DNA of 64,000 bases from Mycobacterium sp. GA-0227b (GTDB taxonomy: Bacteria > Actinomycetota > Actinomycetes > Mycobacteriales > Mycobacteriaceae), in NCBI RefSeq assembly GCF_001499855.1, contig NZ_LQIK01000004.1, positions 149,815-213,814 on the forward strand, read 5' to 3'. Of this stretch, positions 26,422 to 36,122 are shown in pieces (positions within the stretch are counted from its first letter, which is position 1; each line of letters starts with the position of its first letter). The translations under genes were made by a program, and so were the position numbers. The notes beneath the pieces are model-generated. The model saw only the letters and a list, made by a program, of their open reading frames with translations. It made no database searches and was not told where the DNA came from.

Positions 26422-27186
26422 CTACTGGGTGCAGCTGGCGATCATCGAGTTGTTGTTCTGCGCGGTGATCAGCGTGCCCGCAGCGTCGGTGATGCTGCAG
26501 TTCAGCTGGCCGGCGACGCTGGTCGCGGTGACCGACTTGAGCTCCACACCAGGTTCGAGGACGACCTGTTTGGCCCACGGCAGCGCGACGTTGACCTCGG
26601 TCTTCAGCGCGCCCTGGCCGTCGGTGTAGATCACCGTCACGAGGTCGATCAACTGGCGGTTGCCCGTCACCCGGTAGGTGATGGTGCGCGGTGACACCGG
26701 TGCAGGCGGCGGGACGGCCGCGGGCTGGGTGGCGGTGGGTGGTGCCGTCTGAGCGGTCGGGGTCTCGGCGGTCGGGCTGACGGTCGTGACGGTCTCCGGC
26801 GGCAGCGACGAGGGGACGGGCTGGGTCGCACCGGCGCGCGGGGCGGTCGTCGTGGCCGGCGCGCTCGACAGGGTGGGGGCGTCCGAGGTCGCGGTGGCCG
26901 ACACCGAACCGCTGTCGCCGCCGCCGAGGATGATGCCGGTGGTTCCGATTGCGATGAACAGGATCACGCCGGCGATTCCGGCCACCCACATCCAGCGCCG
27001 ATCGATGCGCTCCTCGTCGTACTGCTGTTCGTACTCGTCATAGTCCTCGTACTCGTCGGGGGCCGGCATCCCGTCGTACTCGTAGTCGAGGTCCGGGGCG
27101 GGTGGTTCGGCGTACCCGGCGTAGCTGGGGATCCGTTCGGTCGGGGTGAGCGAATACGGCGAATGCGCGGTGTAAGGCCTGTTCAT
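26422..27186 (-). CDS. MmpS-like membrane-anchored protein (Rv3209 family)
   Basis: A 254-residue protein in three parts: an acidic, Tyr-rich cytoplasmic N-terminus (DEYEDYDEYEQQYDEE), one membrane helix (MWVAGIAGVILFIAIGTTGIIL), a Thr/Pro/Ala-rich linker of about 80 residues, and a C-terminal beta domain (ITYRVTGNRQLIDLVTVIYT to NNNSMIASC) like the MmpS transport-accessory domain. No MmpL partner gene is nearby. Role unknown. Confidence 0.8.
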   Translation of the reverse strand: MNRPYTAHSPYSLTPTERIPSYAGYAEPPAPDLDYEYDGMPAPDEYEDYDEYEQQYDEERIDRRWMWVAGIAGVILFIAIGTTGIILGGGDSGSVSATATSDAPTLSSAPATTTAPRAGATQPVPSSLPPETVTTVSPTAETPTAQTAPPTATQPAAVPPPAPVSPRTITYRVTGNRQLIDLVTVIYTDGQGALKTEVNVALPWAKQVVLEPGVELKSVTATSVAGQLNCSITDAAGTLITAQNNNSMIASCTQ

Positions 27187-27419
27187 ATGGGTTTTCCCGG
27201 GTCGTGTAGGGCACGGAAACTGTTGCCGGGCCTGATGCTATCGATGCTGGAGTGACGGGTGAGGTTCAGTGGCTGGTGTGTTGGTTACGGTCCGGACTCG
27301 GTTCGGTCGCCGTTGGTCTCGGAGCTTCGCTGACCGCGAACTCACCGGCGCGCTGCGCGCGGCGCGCCGTCCATTAGCCTTGCGTCAAGTTCTTCGGTGC
27401 AACGGAAAGGGACCACGGC

Positions 27420-28410
<991 letters not shown>

Positions 28411-28479
28411 TCACAGCGACTCCAACCGTCGGTGGCGCGCCGAGAGTTCGACTGCGCTGGCCTGTGTCATCCTGTTTCG

Positions 28480-29541
28480 GTGACCTACGACTCCCGCACG
28501 CGAGGAGGACAACTGGGTCCAGAGCATCGCAGCAGCGGCCGCGTGCCCGCGCTGCGCAACGAGTGGCGTGAGCCTTTGCGCGCCCAACGCGACCCGCTCG
28601 CCGAGAGCTCGGGACGGGTCAGGTCCAACCGCGCCGAGCACCGCGGAATTCGTAAGCAGACGTGGCTCGGCCGCTTCCTTTCCACCTACGGCTGGCGGGC
28701 CTACGCGCTGCCGGTGCTGATCGTGGTGACCGCGGTCGTGGTCTACCAGACGATCACCGGCACCAGCGCGCCCGCACCGATGCAGGCCGAGGGTCCGGTG
28801 CAGGGCCCGCCGACCATCGGGGTGGCCAGCACGGCGATCATCGGCGCGCCGCCGAAAGGCCTGACACAGTTCGACGCGAACCTGCCGACCGGAATCCTGC
28901 CGCAGGGCGGGCCGTTCACCCAAGCCGGCGCCAAGACGTGGCACATCGTGCCGGGCACCACCGCGCAGGTCGGGCAGGGCACCGCGAAGGTGTTCAGCTA
29001 CACCGTCGAGGTCGAGAACGGCATCGACACTGCGACGTTCGGCGGCGACGAGGCGTTCGCCCGCATGGTCAGCGAGACCCTGGCCAACCCCAAGAGCTGG
29101 ACGCACAATCCGCAGTTCGCCTTCGTCCGCCTCGACGCGGCGTCGAACGTCGAGCCCGACTTCCGGATCTCGCTGAGCACGCCGATGACCGTGCGTGAGG
29201 GCTGCGGATACGACATACAGCTGGAGGCGTCCTGCTACAACCCGGCTTACGCCGACGGGCAGCCGCGCGTGTTCATCAACGAGGCGCGCTGGGTGCGCGG
29301 GGCGGTGCCGTTTCAGGGCGACGTCGGCTCGTATCGGCAGTACCTGATCAACCACGAGGTCGGCCACGCGATCGGCTATCAGCGGCACGAGCCGTGCGGG
29401 GGCAACGATCAGCTGGCGCCGGTGATGATGCAGCAGACGTTCTCGACCAACAACAACGACGCCGCGCGGTTCGACCCGCAGTCGGTGCAGCCCGACAACC
29501 ACACCTGCAAGCCCAACCCCTGGCCGTATCCGATCGCCTGA
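28480..29541 (+). CDS. DUF3152 putative secreted/anchored zinc metalloprotease (Rv3207c)
   Basis: A 353-residue protein with an N-terminal positively charged region, one membrane helix (YALPVLIVVTAVVVYQTI) and an extracytoplasmic catalytic domain. The zinc motif is NHEVGHAIGYQRHE, that is HExxHxxGxxxH, close to the metzincin pattern with one additional residue before the third His. Two Cys pairs (CGYDIQLEASC, CGG..C) suggest disulfides. Start GTG 28480 (VTYDSRTRGG). Substrate unknown. Confidence 0.88.
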   Translation: MTYDSRTRGGQLGPEHRSSGRVPALRNEWREPLRAQRDPLAESSGRVRSNRAEHRGIRKQTWLGRFLSTYGWRAYALPVLIVVTAVVVYQTITGTSAPAPMQAEGPVQGPPTIGVASTAIIGAPPKGLTQFDANLPTGILPQGGPFTQAGAKTWHIVPGTTAQVGQGTAKVFSYTVEVENGIDTATFGGDEAFARMVSETLANPKSWTHNPQFAFVRLDAASNVEPDFRISLSTPMTVREGCGYDIQLEASCYNPAYADGQPRVFINEARWVRGAVPFQGDVGSYRQYLINHEVGHAIGYQRHEPCGGNDQLAPVMMQQTFSTNNNDAARFDPQSVQPDNHTCKPNPWPYPIA

Positions 29542-29644
29542 ACGAGACCTGCGTCACCCCCTCGGGTGCGCGAGCTTGCGGGTTTGCACACGACACGCCA
29601 CCTTTTCCAGTACTTCCCGCACGCTCACCGGCCGTGGAGCGGGC

Positions 29645-29671
29645 GGGAAGCGCTGACGTCTCATTGCTGTT
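29645..29671 (+). promoter_or_regulatory. SigH-like promoter upstream of moeZ
   Basis: GGGAAGC (29645-29651), 16 bases, then TGTT (29668-29671), close to the SigH pattern also seen at 14476-14503. It lies 54 bases before the moeZ start in an otherwise gene-free 183-base gap. SigH control of the MoeZ-CysO sulfur route is known in M. tuberculosis, which supports the reading. Confidence 0.55.
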
Positions 29672-29724
29672 GAAAGTCGTACCTGCTGAGATGGACTGCA
29701 GACGTCAATTAAGGAGATTTCTCG

Positions 29725-30903
29725 GTGTCTACACCGTTGCCGCCGCTGGTCGAACCGGCGGCTGAACTCACCCGCGAGGAAGTCGCGCGCTACAGCCGCC
29801 ACCTCATCATCCCGGACCTCGGCCTGGACGGGCAGAAGCGGCTGAAGAACGCCCGGGTGCTCGTCATCGGCGCCGGTGGGTTGGGTTCGCCGACGCTGCT
29901 GTACCTCGCCGCGGCCGGCGTCGGCACGATCGGGATCGTCGAGTTCGACGTGGTCGACGAGTCGAATCTGCAACGCCAGATCATCCACGGCCAGGCCGAC
30001 ATCGGCCGATCCAAGGCCGAGAGCGCCCGTGACTCGATCCTCGACATCAACCCGCTCGTGAACGTCCGGCTGCACCAGTTCCGCCTCGAGCCCGACAACG
30101 CCGTCGAGCTGTTCGCGCAGTACGACCTGATACTGGACGGCACCGACAACTTCGCCACCCGCTATCTGGTCAACGATGCCGCGGTGCTGGCGCACAAGCC
30201 CTATGTGTGGGGCTCGATCTACCGGTTCGAGGGTCAGATCTCGGTGTTCTGGGAGGACGCCCCCGACGGTCTGGGCCTGAACTACCGCGACCTGTACCCG
30301 GAGCCGCCCCCTCCCGGGATGGTGCCGTCCTGCGCGGAGGGCGGGGTGCTGGGCATCCTGTGCTCCTCGGTCGCGTCGGTGATGGGCACCGAGGCGATCA
30401 AGCTGATCACCGGCATCGGGGAGACGCTGCTGGGTCGCCTGATGGTCTACGACGCGCTGGACATGACGTACCGCACCATCAAGATCCGCAAGGATCCCTC
30501 CACCCCGAAGATCACCGAGCTGATCGACTACGAGGAGTTCTGCGGCGTCGTCTCCGATGCCGCCGCCGAAGCCGCTGCCGACTCCACGATCACCCCACGT
30601 GAGCTCAAGGAGCTGCTGGATTCCGGCAAACCGCTGGCGCTGATCGACGTGCGCGAGCAGGTCGAGTGGGACATCAACCGCATCGAGGGTGCCGAGCTGA
30701 TCCCGAAGGGCTCCTTCGAGTCGGGCGAGGCGCTGGCTCGGCTGCCGGTCGACCGGACGCCGGTGTTCTACTGCAAGACCGGTGTGCGCTCCGCCGAAGT
30801 GTTGGCGATCGCGAAGAAGGCGGGTTTCTCCGACGCGATGCATGTTCAGGGCGGAATCGTGGCCTGGGGCAACCAACTCGAACCCGACATGGTCATGTAC
30901 TAA
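29725..30903 (+). CDS. moeZ: Adenylyltransferase/sulfurtransferase MoeZ
   Basis: A 392-residue two-domain enzyme. Residues 1-270 form a ThiF/MoeB adenylation domain with the nucleotide loop IGAGGLGSP, FDVVDESNLQRQ and DGTDNFATRY. Residues 285-392 form a rhodanese domain with the active-site Cys in YCKTGVRS. It adenylates and thiolates the C-terminal glycines of CysO (cysteine synthesis) and MoaD-type proteins (molybdopterin). GTG start after AAGGAG. Likely in the SigH response through the promoter at 29645. Confidence 0.95.
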   Translation: MSTPLPPLVEPAAELTREEVARYSRHLIIPDLGLDGQKRLKNARVLVIGAGGLGSPTLLYLAAAGVGTIGIVEFDVVDESNLQRQIIHGQADIGRSKAESARDSILDINPLVNVRLHQFRLEPDNAVELFAQYDLILDGTDNFATRYLVNDAAVLAHKPYVWGSIYRFEGQISVFWEDAPDGLGLNYRDLYPEPPPPGMVPSCAEGGVLGILCSSVASVMGTEAIKLITGIGETLLGRLMVYDALDMTYRTIKIRKDPSTPKITELIDYEEFCGVVSDAAAEAAADSTITPRELKELLDSGKPLALIDVREQVEWDINRIEGAELIPKGSFESGEALARLPVDRTPVFYCKTGVRSAEVLAIAKKAGFSDAMHVQGGIVAWGNQLEPDMVMY

Positions 30904-30912
30904 CGGCTGGTT

Positions 30913-30927
30913 AGCCGGAATCCGGCT
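30913..30927. other. Short palindrome after moeZ
   Basis: AGCCGGA and TCCGGCT flank one A, starting nine bases after the moeZ stop. It could be a weak terminator for moeZ or an operator for the next gene, whose start is ten bases on. Confidence 0.4.
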
Positions 30928-30936
30928 TACGCTGAG

Positions 30937-31794
30937 GTGGTGACTGTCGAACGGCCACCGGATCATGTGCTGGCCGCGTTCGGCCTGACCGGCGTTGCGC
31001 CGGCTCCCCTCGGATCGAGCTGGGAAGGCGGCTGGCGCTGCGGCGAAGTCGTGCTGTCGATGGTCGCCGACCATGCCCGCGCCGCGTGGTCGGCCAAGGT
31101 GCGGGAAACGTTGTTCGTCGACGGAGTGCGGTTGGCGCGTCCCGTGCGCTCCACCGACGGACGGTATGTGGTCGCCGGCTGGCGCGCGGACACTTTCGTC
31201 GCGGGCACCCCGGAGCCGCGCCATGATGAGGTGGTCTCGGCCGCGGTGCGGCTGCACGAGGCGACGGCCAAGCTGGAGCGTCCGAGGTTTCTGACACAGC
31301 CGCCGGTGGCGCCGTGGGCCGACGTCGACGTGTTCATCGCCGCCGACCGCGCCGCGTGGGAGGAGCGCCCGCTGCACTCGCTGCCGCCGGGCGCACGGGT
31401 GGCGCCCGGTTCGGCCGACGGGCAGCGCTCGGTCGAACTGCTCAACCAGCTCGCCGGGTTGCGCAGGCCGACGAAGAGCCCTAGTCAACTGGTGCACGGG
31501 GACCTCTACGGCACAGTGCTTTTCGCGGGCACCGCCGCACCGGGGATCACCGACATCATCCCGTACTGGCGGCCGGCATCGTGGGCGGCCGGTGTCGTCG
31601 TGGTCGACGCGCTGTCCTGGGGAGAAGCCGACGACGGGCTCATCGAACGTTGGGGCCCGCTGCCCGAATGGCCGCAGATGTTGTTGCGCGCATTGATGTT
31701 CCGCATCGCGGTGCATGCGCTTCACCCGAGGTCGACGGCTGCCGCGTTTCCCGGACTGGCCCGCACGGCGGCCCTGGTACGACTGGTGCTCTAG
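30937..31794 (+). CDS. TIGR02569-type protein with kinase-like fold (Rv3205c)
   Basis: A 285-residue actinobacterial protein. LVHGDLYGTVLF near residue 188 resembles the HGDxxxxN catalytic loop of aminoglycoside phosphotransferases and fructosamine kinases, but the terminal Asn is replaced, and GITDIIPYWRPASW stands where the DFG-like DxxD would be. It may be a degraded or altered phosphotransferase. Start is GTG 30937 or GTG 30940; a TACGCT hexamer just upstream fits a nearly leaderless transcript. Confidence 0.8.
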   Translation: MVTVERPPDHVLAAFGLTGVAPAPLGSSWEGGWRCGEVVLSMVADHARAAWSAKVRETLFVDGVRLARPVRSTDGRYVVAGWRADTFVAGTPEPRHDEVVSAAVRLHEATAKLERPRFLTQPPVAPWADVDVFIAADRAAWEERPLHSLPPGARVAPGSADGQRSVELLNQLAGLRRPTKSPSQLVHGDLYGTVLFAGTAAPGITDIIPYWRPASWAAGVVVVDALSWGEADDGLIERWGPLPEWPQMLLRALMFRIAVHALHPRSTAAAFPGLARTAALVRLVL

Positions 31795-31814
31795 AGCATG
31801 TCGAACCTGAGTTA

Positions 31815-31830
31815 CCGGCACGCTTGCCGG
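31815..31830. terminator. Hairpin between convergent Rv3205c-like and ATL genes
   Basis: CCGGCA, a four-base CGCT loop, and TGCCGG. Small GC-rich stem between convergent genes, consistent with termination. Confidence 0.45.
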
Positions 31831-31865
31831 CCCGCGAAACGTGTGACGGGCCCACATTCGGCACT

Positions 31866-32162
31866 TCAGAAGGTGTGCCGGACCTCGCTGAGCCTTATCC
31901 GGCCATCGTTCGCGAGCACGCCTTCGGCCCGCAGCCGCTCCAGCTGACGCGTCGCCAGATGCGGCGCGGGCTTTCCCGACGCGGTGATCACCCGATGCCA
32001 CGGCAGGTCCGATGAGTCGGTGCGCATGATCCAGCCGACAATCCGCGGGCTGGAAAGCCCTGCGGCCTCGGCGATATCGCCGTACGTCGACACGCGACCG
32101 GCAGGGATGGACGCCACGAGAGCGCGCACTGCCTCGACCTGTTCGTCGGTGATCGCGGCCAT
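31866..32162 (-). CDS. Alkyltransferase-like DNA-binding protein (ATL, Rv3204)
   Basis: A 98-residue protein homologous to the DNA-binding domain of O6-methylguanine methyltransferase. The active-site PCHRV is replaced by PWHRV, so there is no acceptor Cys: this is an ATL protein, which flags O6-alkylguanine for nucleotide excision repair. The helix-turn-helix and arginine finger region SSPRIVGWIMRT is present. Start ATG 32162 lies two bases after the hydrolase gene stop, so both are one transcript. Confidence 0.93.
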   Translation of the reverse strand: MAAITDEQVEAVRALVASIPAGRVSTYGDIAEAAGLSSPRIVGWIMRTDSSDLPWHRVITASGKPAPHLATRQLERLRAEGVLANDGRIRLSEVRHTF

Positions 32163-32164
32163 CG

Positions 32165-32935
32165 CTAGGTCAGTCGTTCCCGGATCAAGGCCGCCGTCTC
32201 GGCGGGCCGCGCTTGAGCCACCATGTGGTCGCAATCCCAGTGCAGCAGCGTGAAATCCGCGCCGAGGCCATCGGTGAGCGCCGCTATCAGCTCATCGGTC
32301 GCGTACGGTGGATCGGTGCGGGCAGCGCGGACCAAAGTCGTCGGTGTGCCCTTGGCGGGCAACGCGGCCGGTCTGGCCAGCTCGCTCCAGTAGGACATCA
32401 TCGCGGGAATGCTGATCCGCCAACCGACCCGGCCGGTCGGCAGGTCGACCAGGTGCTCGTCGAGTTCGCGCTCCAGCTCGTCGTCGTCCACCTCGCCCCA
32501 GGACCCGTTCACCTTCTCCGCGCGCGCCTCGGCGCGGTCGGGATAGTCGGGCGAGGCGAACATGTCGTCGGCGATGTCGCGCATCCAGCTGCCGTCCAAC
32601 CCCACTGCGGGGTCGAGCAATACGAGCGCCGACACCAAATCTGGTCGCGCAGCCGCGAGATCCAACGCGATCGCACCGCCGAACGAATGCCCAACGACCA
32701 CGACTGGCTCGTCGAGCAGCCCGGCCAACGCCGTCACATTGGCGTCGATCGTCCACGGCGCCGCCCATGACGAACGACCGTGGCCGAGTAGGTCCGGCGC
32801 GGCGACCGCGAACTCGGCCAGATGCCGCGTCGACAGTGTCTGCCACCGCTGCCCGTGCCCGGTCAGCCCATGGATGGCCAGTATCTGCGCTGGACCTGCC
32901 GGGCCGTAGCGGTGAACATGCAGGAGTTCGGTCAC
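32165..32935 (-). CDS. lipV: Alpha/beta hydrolase (LipV-like, Rv3203)
   Basis: A 256-residue esterase/lipase. Seen: oxyanion HGLTGHG, nucleophile elbow GHSFGG, and the late catalytic His in CDHMVAQ. GTG 32935 aligns with the start of Rv3203; ATG 32956 would add seven residues. Natural substrate unknown. Divergent from adnA with 64 bases between starts, cotranscribed with the ATL gene. Confidence 0.9.
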   Translation of the reverse strand: MTELLHVHRYGPAGPAQILAIHGLTGHGQRWQTLSTRHLAEFAVAAPDLLGHGRSSWAAPWTIDANVTALAGLLDEPVVVVGHSFGGAIALDLAAARPDLVSALVLLDPAVGLDGSWMRDIADDMFASPDYPDRAEARAEKVNGSWGEVDDDELERELDEHLVDLPTGRVGWRISIPAMMSYWSELARPAALPAKGTPTTLVRAARTDPPYATDELIAALTDGLGADFTLLHWDCDHMVAQARPAETAALIRERLT

Positions 32936-32999
32936 GGGTGTTGATGCTGCCAGCATCCGGCGCCGCCCACTTGTCGGACCCCCGTGGTGTCATGCGTTC

Positions 33000-35900
33000 A
33001 TGTTCGCGCCACAGACCGACCTCGGCCCAACCGCGCTCACCGAGCCCGGCATGCGCGGCGTGGTGCGCGTGATCGGGGGTGCAGGCACCGGCAAGAGCAC
33101 GCTGCTGGTTCGGACCGCGGCGGCGCACATCGCCGCGGGCATGGACCCGGAAGCCGTTCTGCTGCTGACCGGTTCGGCTCGCCTCGGGGTGCGGGCCCGC
33201 GCGGCCATCACCGCCGAGCTGCTGCAGGCGAGCTCGCACACCGCCGTGCGTGAACCGCTGGTGCGCACAGTGCACTCGTACGCGTTCGCGGTCCTGCGGA
33301 TCGCGGCGCAGCGTAACGGCGACCCGCCGCCGCGGTTGATCACCGGAGCCGAACAGGACGGCATCATGCGGGAACTTCTGGCCGGCGACGTGGAGGACGG
33401 TGACCGGTCGGCGACCGCCTGGCCGCACCATCTGCGGCCGGCTTTGAGCACCGTCGGCTTCGCCAACGAGCTGCGCGATCTGCTCGCACGCTGCACCGAA
33501 CGCGGTGTGGATCCCCTTGACCTGCAACGCATCGGGCGGCGCTCGAGCAGGCCCGAGTGGCTGGCGGCCGGTCAGTTCGCGCAGGCCTACGAGCAGATCA
33601 TGCTGTTGCGATCGGCAGTCGGAATGGCCGCCCCCCAAGCCACCATCCCCGCACTCGGCGCGGCAGAACTGGTGGGGGCGGCGCTGGAAGCGTTCGCCAC
33701 CGACGCCGACCTGCTGGCCGGCGAGCGTTCCCGCGTCAAACTGCTCCTCGTCGACGATGCGCAGCAACTCGACCCGCAGGCCGCGCGGCTGGTGCGCGTG
33801 CTGGCCCAGGGCGCCGAGCTCACCGTGCTCGCGGGTGATCCCAACCAGGCGGTGTTCGGCTACCGCGGGGCCGATCCTGCGCTGCTGCGGGGCGACGAGC
33901 CCGCGATCGTGCTGACCGAGTCCCGCCGCTGCGCACCGGCGATCGCCGATGCCATCACCGAAGTCGCGCGGCGATTGCCGGGCGCTGACCCGGGTCGTCT
34001 GCTGACCGGGACACCCGGTCCGGCGGGAACGCTCGCGGTACGTATCGCCGCCTCGCCGCATGCCGAGGCGGCGCTGATCGCCGACGCGTTGCGGCGCGCG
34101 CATCTGGTCGACGGGGTGCCCTGGTCGCAGATGGCGGTCATCGTGCGGTCCGTTCCCCGGCTCGGCGCCGCAGTGGCGCGCACGCTGGCGGCCGCGGGCG
34201 TTCCGGTCGACACGCCGTCGTCGACGCCGCTGGGTCAGCAACCCGCGGTGCGGTCGCTGCTGACCGTGCTCGCCGCGACGGCGGAGGGCTTGGACGCCGA
34301 GAAGGTCTCGGCGCTGATCACCGGACCGATCGGTCGGGTCGATCCGGTGTCGTTGCGCCAGTTGCGCCGGGCGTTGCGGCGCGCCGACGGTTCCCGGCCG
34401 CCAAGGAATTTCGTCGATCTGCTCGTCGAGGCGTTGCAGCATGGCGTCGACGGGTTGCCGGACAGCCTGTCCCGCCCGTTGAGTCGCGTGCGCAACGTGC
34501 TGGCCGCGGCGCGCCGCAGCGCCGACGACGGGGACGATCCGCGCTACACGCTGTGGCAGGCCTGGCACCGCTCGGGTCTGCAACGGCGCTGGCTGGCCGC
34601 AAGTGAACGCGGCGGCCCATCGGGTGCGCAGGCCGACCGCGATCTCGACGCCGTCACCGCGCTGTTCGACGTCGCCGAGGCATACGTCAACCGCACCCCG
34701 GCGGCATCCCTACGCGGGCTCATCGACCATGTCGCGGCTCTCGGGTTGCCCGCCCGCGACGACGGCAGCGAAGCCGAGGCGGTCGCGGTGCTCAGCGCCC
34801 ACGCCGCGCTGGGCCGCGAGTGGGAGTTCGTCGTCATCGCCGGTGTACAGGAAGGGCTGTGGCCCAACACGATTCCCCGCGGTGGGGTGCTGGCCACCCA
34901 GGAGCTCGTCGACGTGCTCGACGGTGTCACCGCGGAAGGTGACCGGGGCGTGTCGACCAGGGCGCCGTTGCTGGCCGAGGAACGCCGGTTGCTCATCGCC
35001 GCGATGGGCCGCGCCCGGAGCCGCCTGCTGGTGACGGCGGTCGACAGCGACAGCGGTGACGAGTCGATGCTCCCGTCGGCGTTCTGCTACGAACTCGCCG
35101 CGCAGGCCGGTGACGATGTACCCGATACCACCACACCGGTCACCGCGCCGCGGGTGTTGGCGCCCGCCGCGCTGGTCGGGCGGTTGCGGGCGGTGGTGTG
35201 CGCAGCCGACGGCGCGGTCGACGATGATGTGCGTGCGTGTGCGGCAACGCAATTGGCGCGCCTAGCGGCGGCCGGCGTGCCGGGCGCCGACCCTGCGCAC
35301 TGGCAGTCCATGACACCGCTTTCCAGCGAGGAACCGCTGTGGAGTGGCGAGGACCATACCGTGACGCTCTCGCCGTCGACGTTGCAGATGCTCACCGACT
35401 GCCCGCTGCGCTGGCTGCTCGAGCGCCACGGCGGCGCCGACGGCCGCGATGTGCGCTCCGCGGTCGGCTCGCTGGTGCACGCCCTGGTCGCCGACCCCGG
35501 TCGCACCGAAAGCCAGATGGTCAACGAGCTCGAAAAGCTCTGGCCCCACTTGCCGTTCGACTCGCGCTGGTATGCCGACAACGAACTCGGCCGCCACCGC
35601 GCGATGTTGGCGACGTTTGCGCAGTGGCGCGCGCAGACACGTGGCGAGCTCACCGAGGTGGGCACCGAGATCGACGTCGACGGGCTGGTCGTCGACGGCG
35701 AGGACGGCGGGCCCGACGTGCGGGTTCGAGGTCGGGTCGACCGCCTCGAGCGCGACAGCGAAGGCCGGCTTGTGGTGGTCGACCTCAAGACCGGCAAGAG
35801 CCCGGTGACCAAGGACGACGCGCAGAGCCACGCCCAGCTGGCGATGTATCAGCTCGCGATCGCGGAAGGCCTGCTCGGCCATGGCGATTCACCCGGCGGT

Positions 35901-36122
35901 GGGCGCCTGGTCTACCTCGGCAAGCCCGGCGCCGCCGGTGCCACGCAGCGCGAACAGGACGCTCTGACACCCGAGAAGCACGCCGAGTGGCGCGGCACCG
36001 TGCGCCGGGCCGCGACGGCCACTCAGGGGCCGCAATTCGTCGCGCGGATCAACGATGGATGCAGTCACTGCCCCGTGCGGTCGATGTGCCCCGCCCAAAC
36101 CGCCACCGGAGGTGGGTCATGA
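33000..36122 (+). CDS. adnA: AdnA subunit of the AdnAB helicase-nuclease
   Basis: One of two motor-nuclease subunits that resect double-strand breaks in mycobacteria. 1040 residues: UvrD-like motor with Walker A GGAGTGKST near residue 28, then a C-terminal RecB-type nuclease with VVVDLKTGK near residue 926. A four-Cys iron-sulfur set is suggested by LTDCPLRW and CSHCPVRSMC. Its stop overlaps the adnB start (ATGA), which ensures equal production of both subunits. Confidence 0.96.
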   Translation: MFAPQTDLGPTALTEPGMRGVVRVIGGAGTGKSTLLVRTAAAHIAAGMDPEAVLLLTGSARLGVRARAAITAELLQASSHTAVREPLVRTVHSYAFAVLRIAAQRNGDPPPRLITGAEQDGIMRELLAGDVEDGDRSATAWPHHLRPALSTVGFANELRDLLARCTERGVDPLDLQRIGRRSSRPEWLAAGQFAQAYEQIMLLRSAVGMAAPQATIPALGAAELVGAALEAFATDADLLAGERSRVKLLLVDDAQQLDPQAARLVRVLAQGAELTVLAGDPNQAVFGYRGADPALLRGDEPAIVLTESRRCAPAIADAITEVARRLPGADPGRLLTGTPGPAGTLAVRIAASPHAEAALIADALRRAHLVDGVPWSQMAVIVRSVPRLGAAVARTLAAAGVPVDTPSSTPLGQQPAVRSLLTVLAATAEGLDAEKVSALITGPIGRVDPVSLRQLRRALRRADGSRPPRNFVDLLVEALQHGVDGLPDSLSRPLSRVRNVLAAARRSADDGDDPRYTLWQAWHRSGLQRRWLAASERGGPSGAQADRDLDAVTALFDVAEAYVNRTPAASLRGLIDHVAALGLPARDDGSEAEAVAVLSAHAALGREWEFVVIAGVQEGLWPNTIPRGGVLATQELVDVLDGVTAEGDRGVSTRAPLLAEERRLLIAAMGRARSRLLVTAVDSDSGDESMLPSAFCYELAAQAGDDVPDTTTPVTAPRVLAPAALVGRLRAVVCAADGAVDDDVRACAATQLARLAAAGVPGADPAHWQSMTPLSSEEPLWSGEDHTVTLSPSTLQMLTDCPLRWLLERHGGADGRDVRSAVGSLVHALVADPGRTESQMVNELEKLWPHLPFDSRWYADNELGRHRAMLATFAQWRAQTRGELTEVGTEIDVDGLVVDGEDGGPDVRVRGRVDRLERDSEGRLVVVDLKTGKSPVTKDDAQSHAQLAMYQLAIAEGLLGHGDSPGGGRLVYLGKPGAAGATQREQDALTPEKHAEWRGTVRRAATATQGPQFVARINDGCSHCPVRSMCPAQTATGGGS

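Noticed and set aside
29554..32001. An 815-codon frame on the minus strand across moeZ and the Rv3205c-like gene
   Set aside because: Antisense shadow of motif-bearing genes; Arg/His-rich composition and no ribosome site.
32292..34583. A 763-codon minus-strand frame opposite adnA
   Set aside because: Antisense to the AdnA helicase domain, low-complexity Arg/Gln product.
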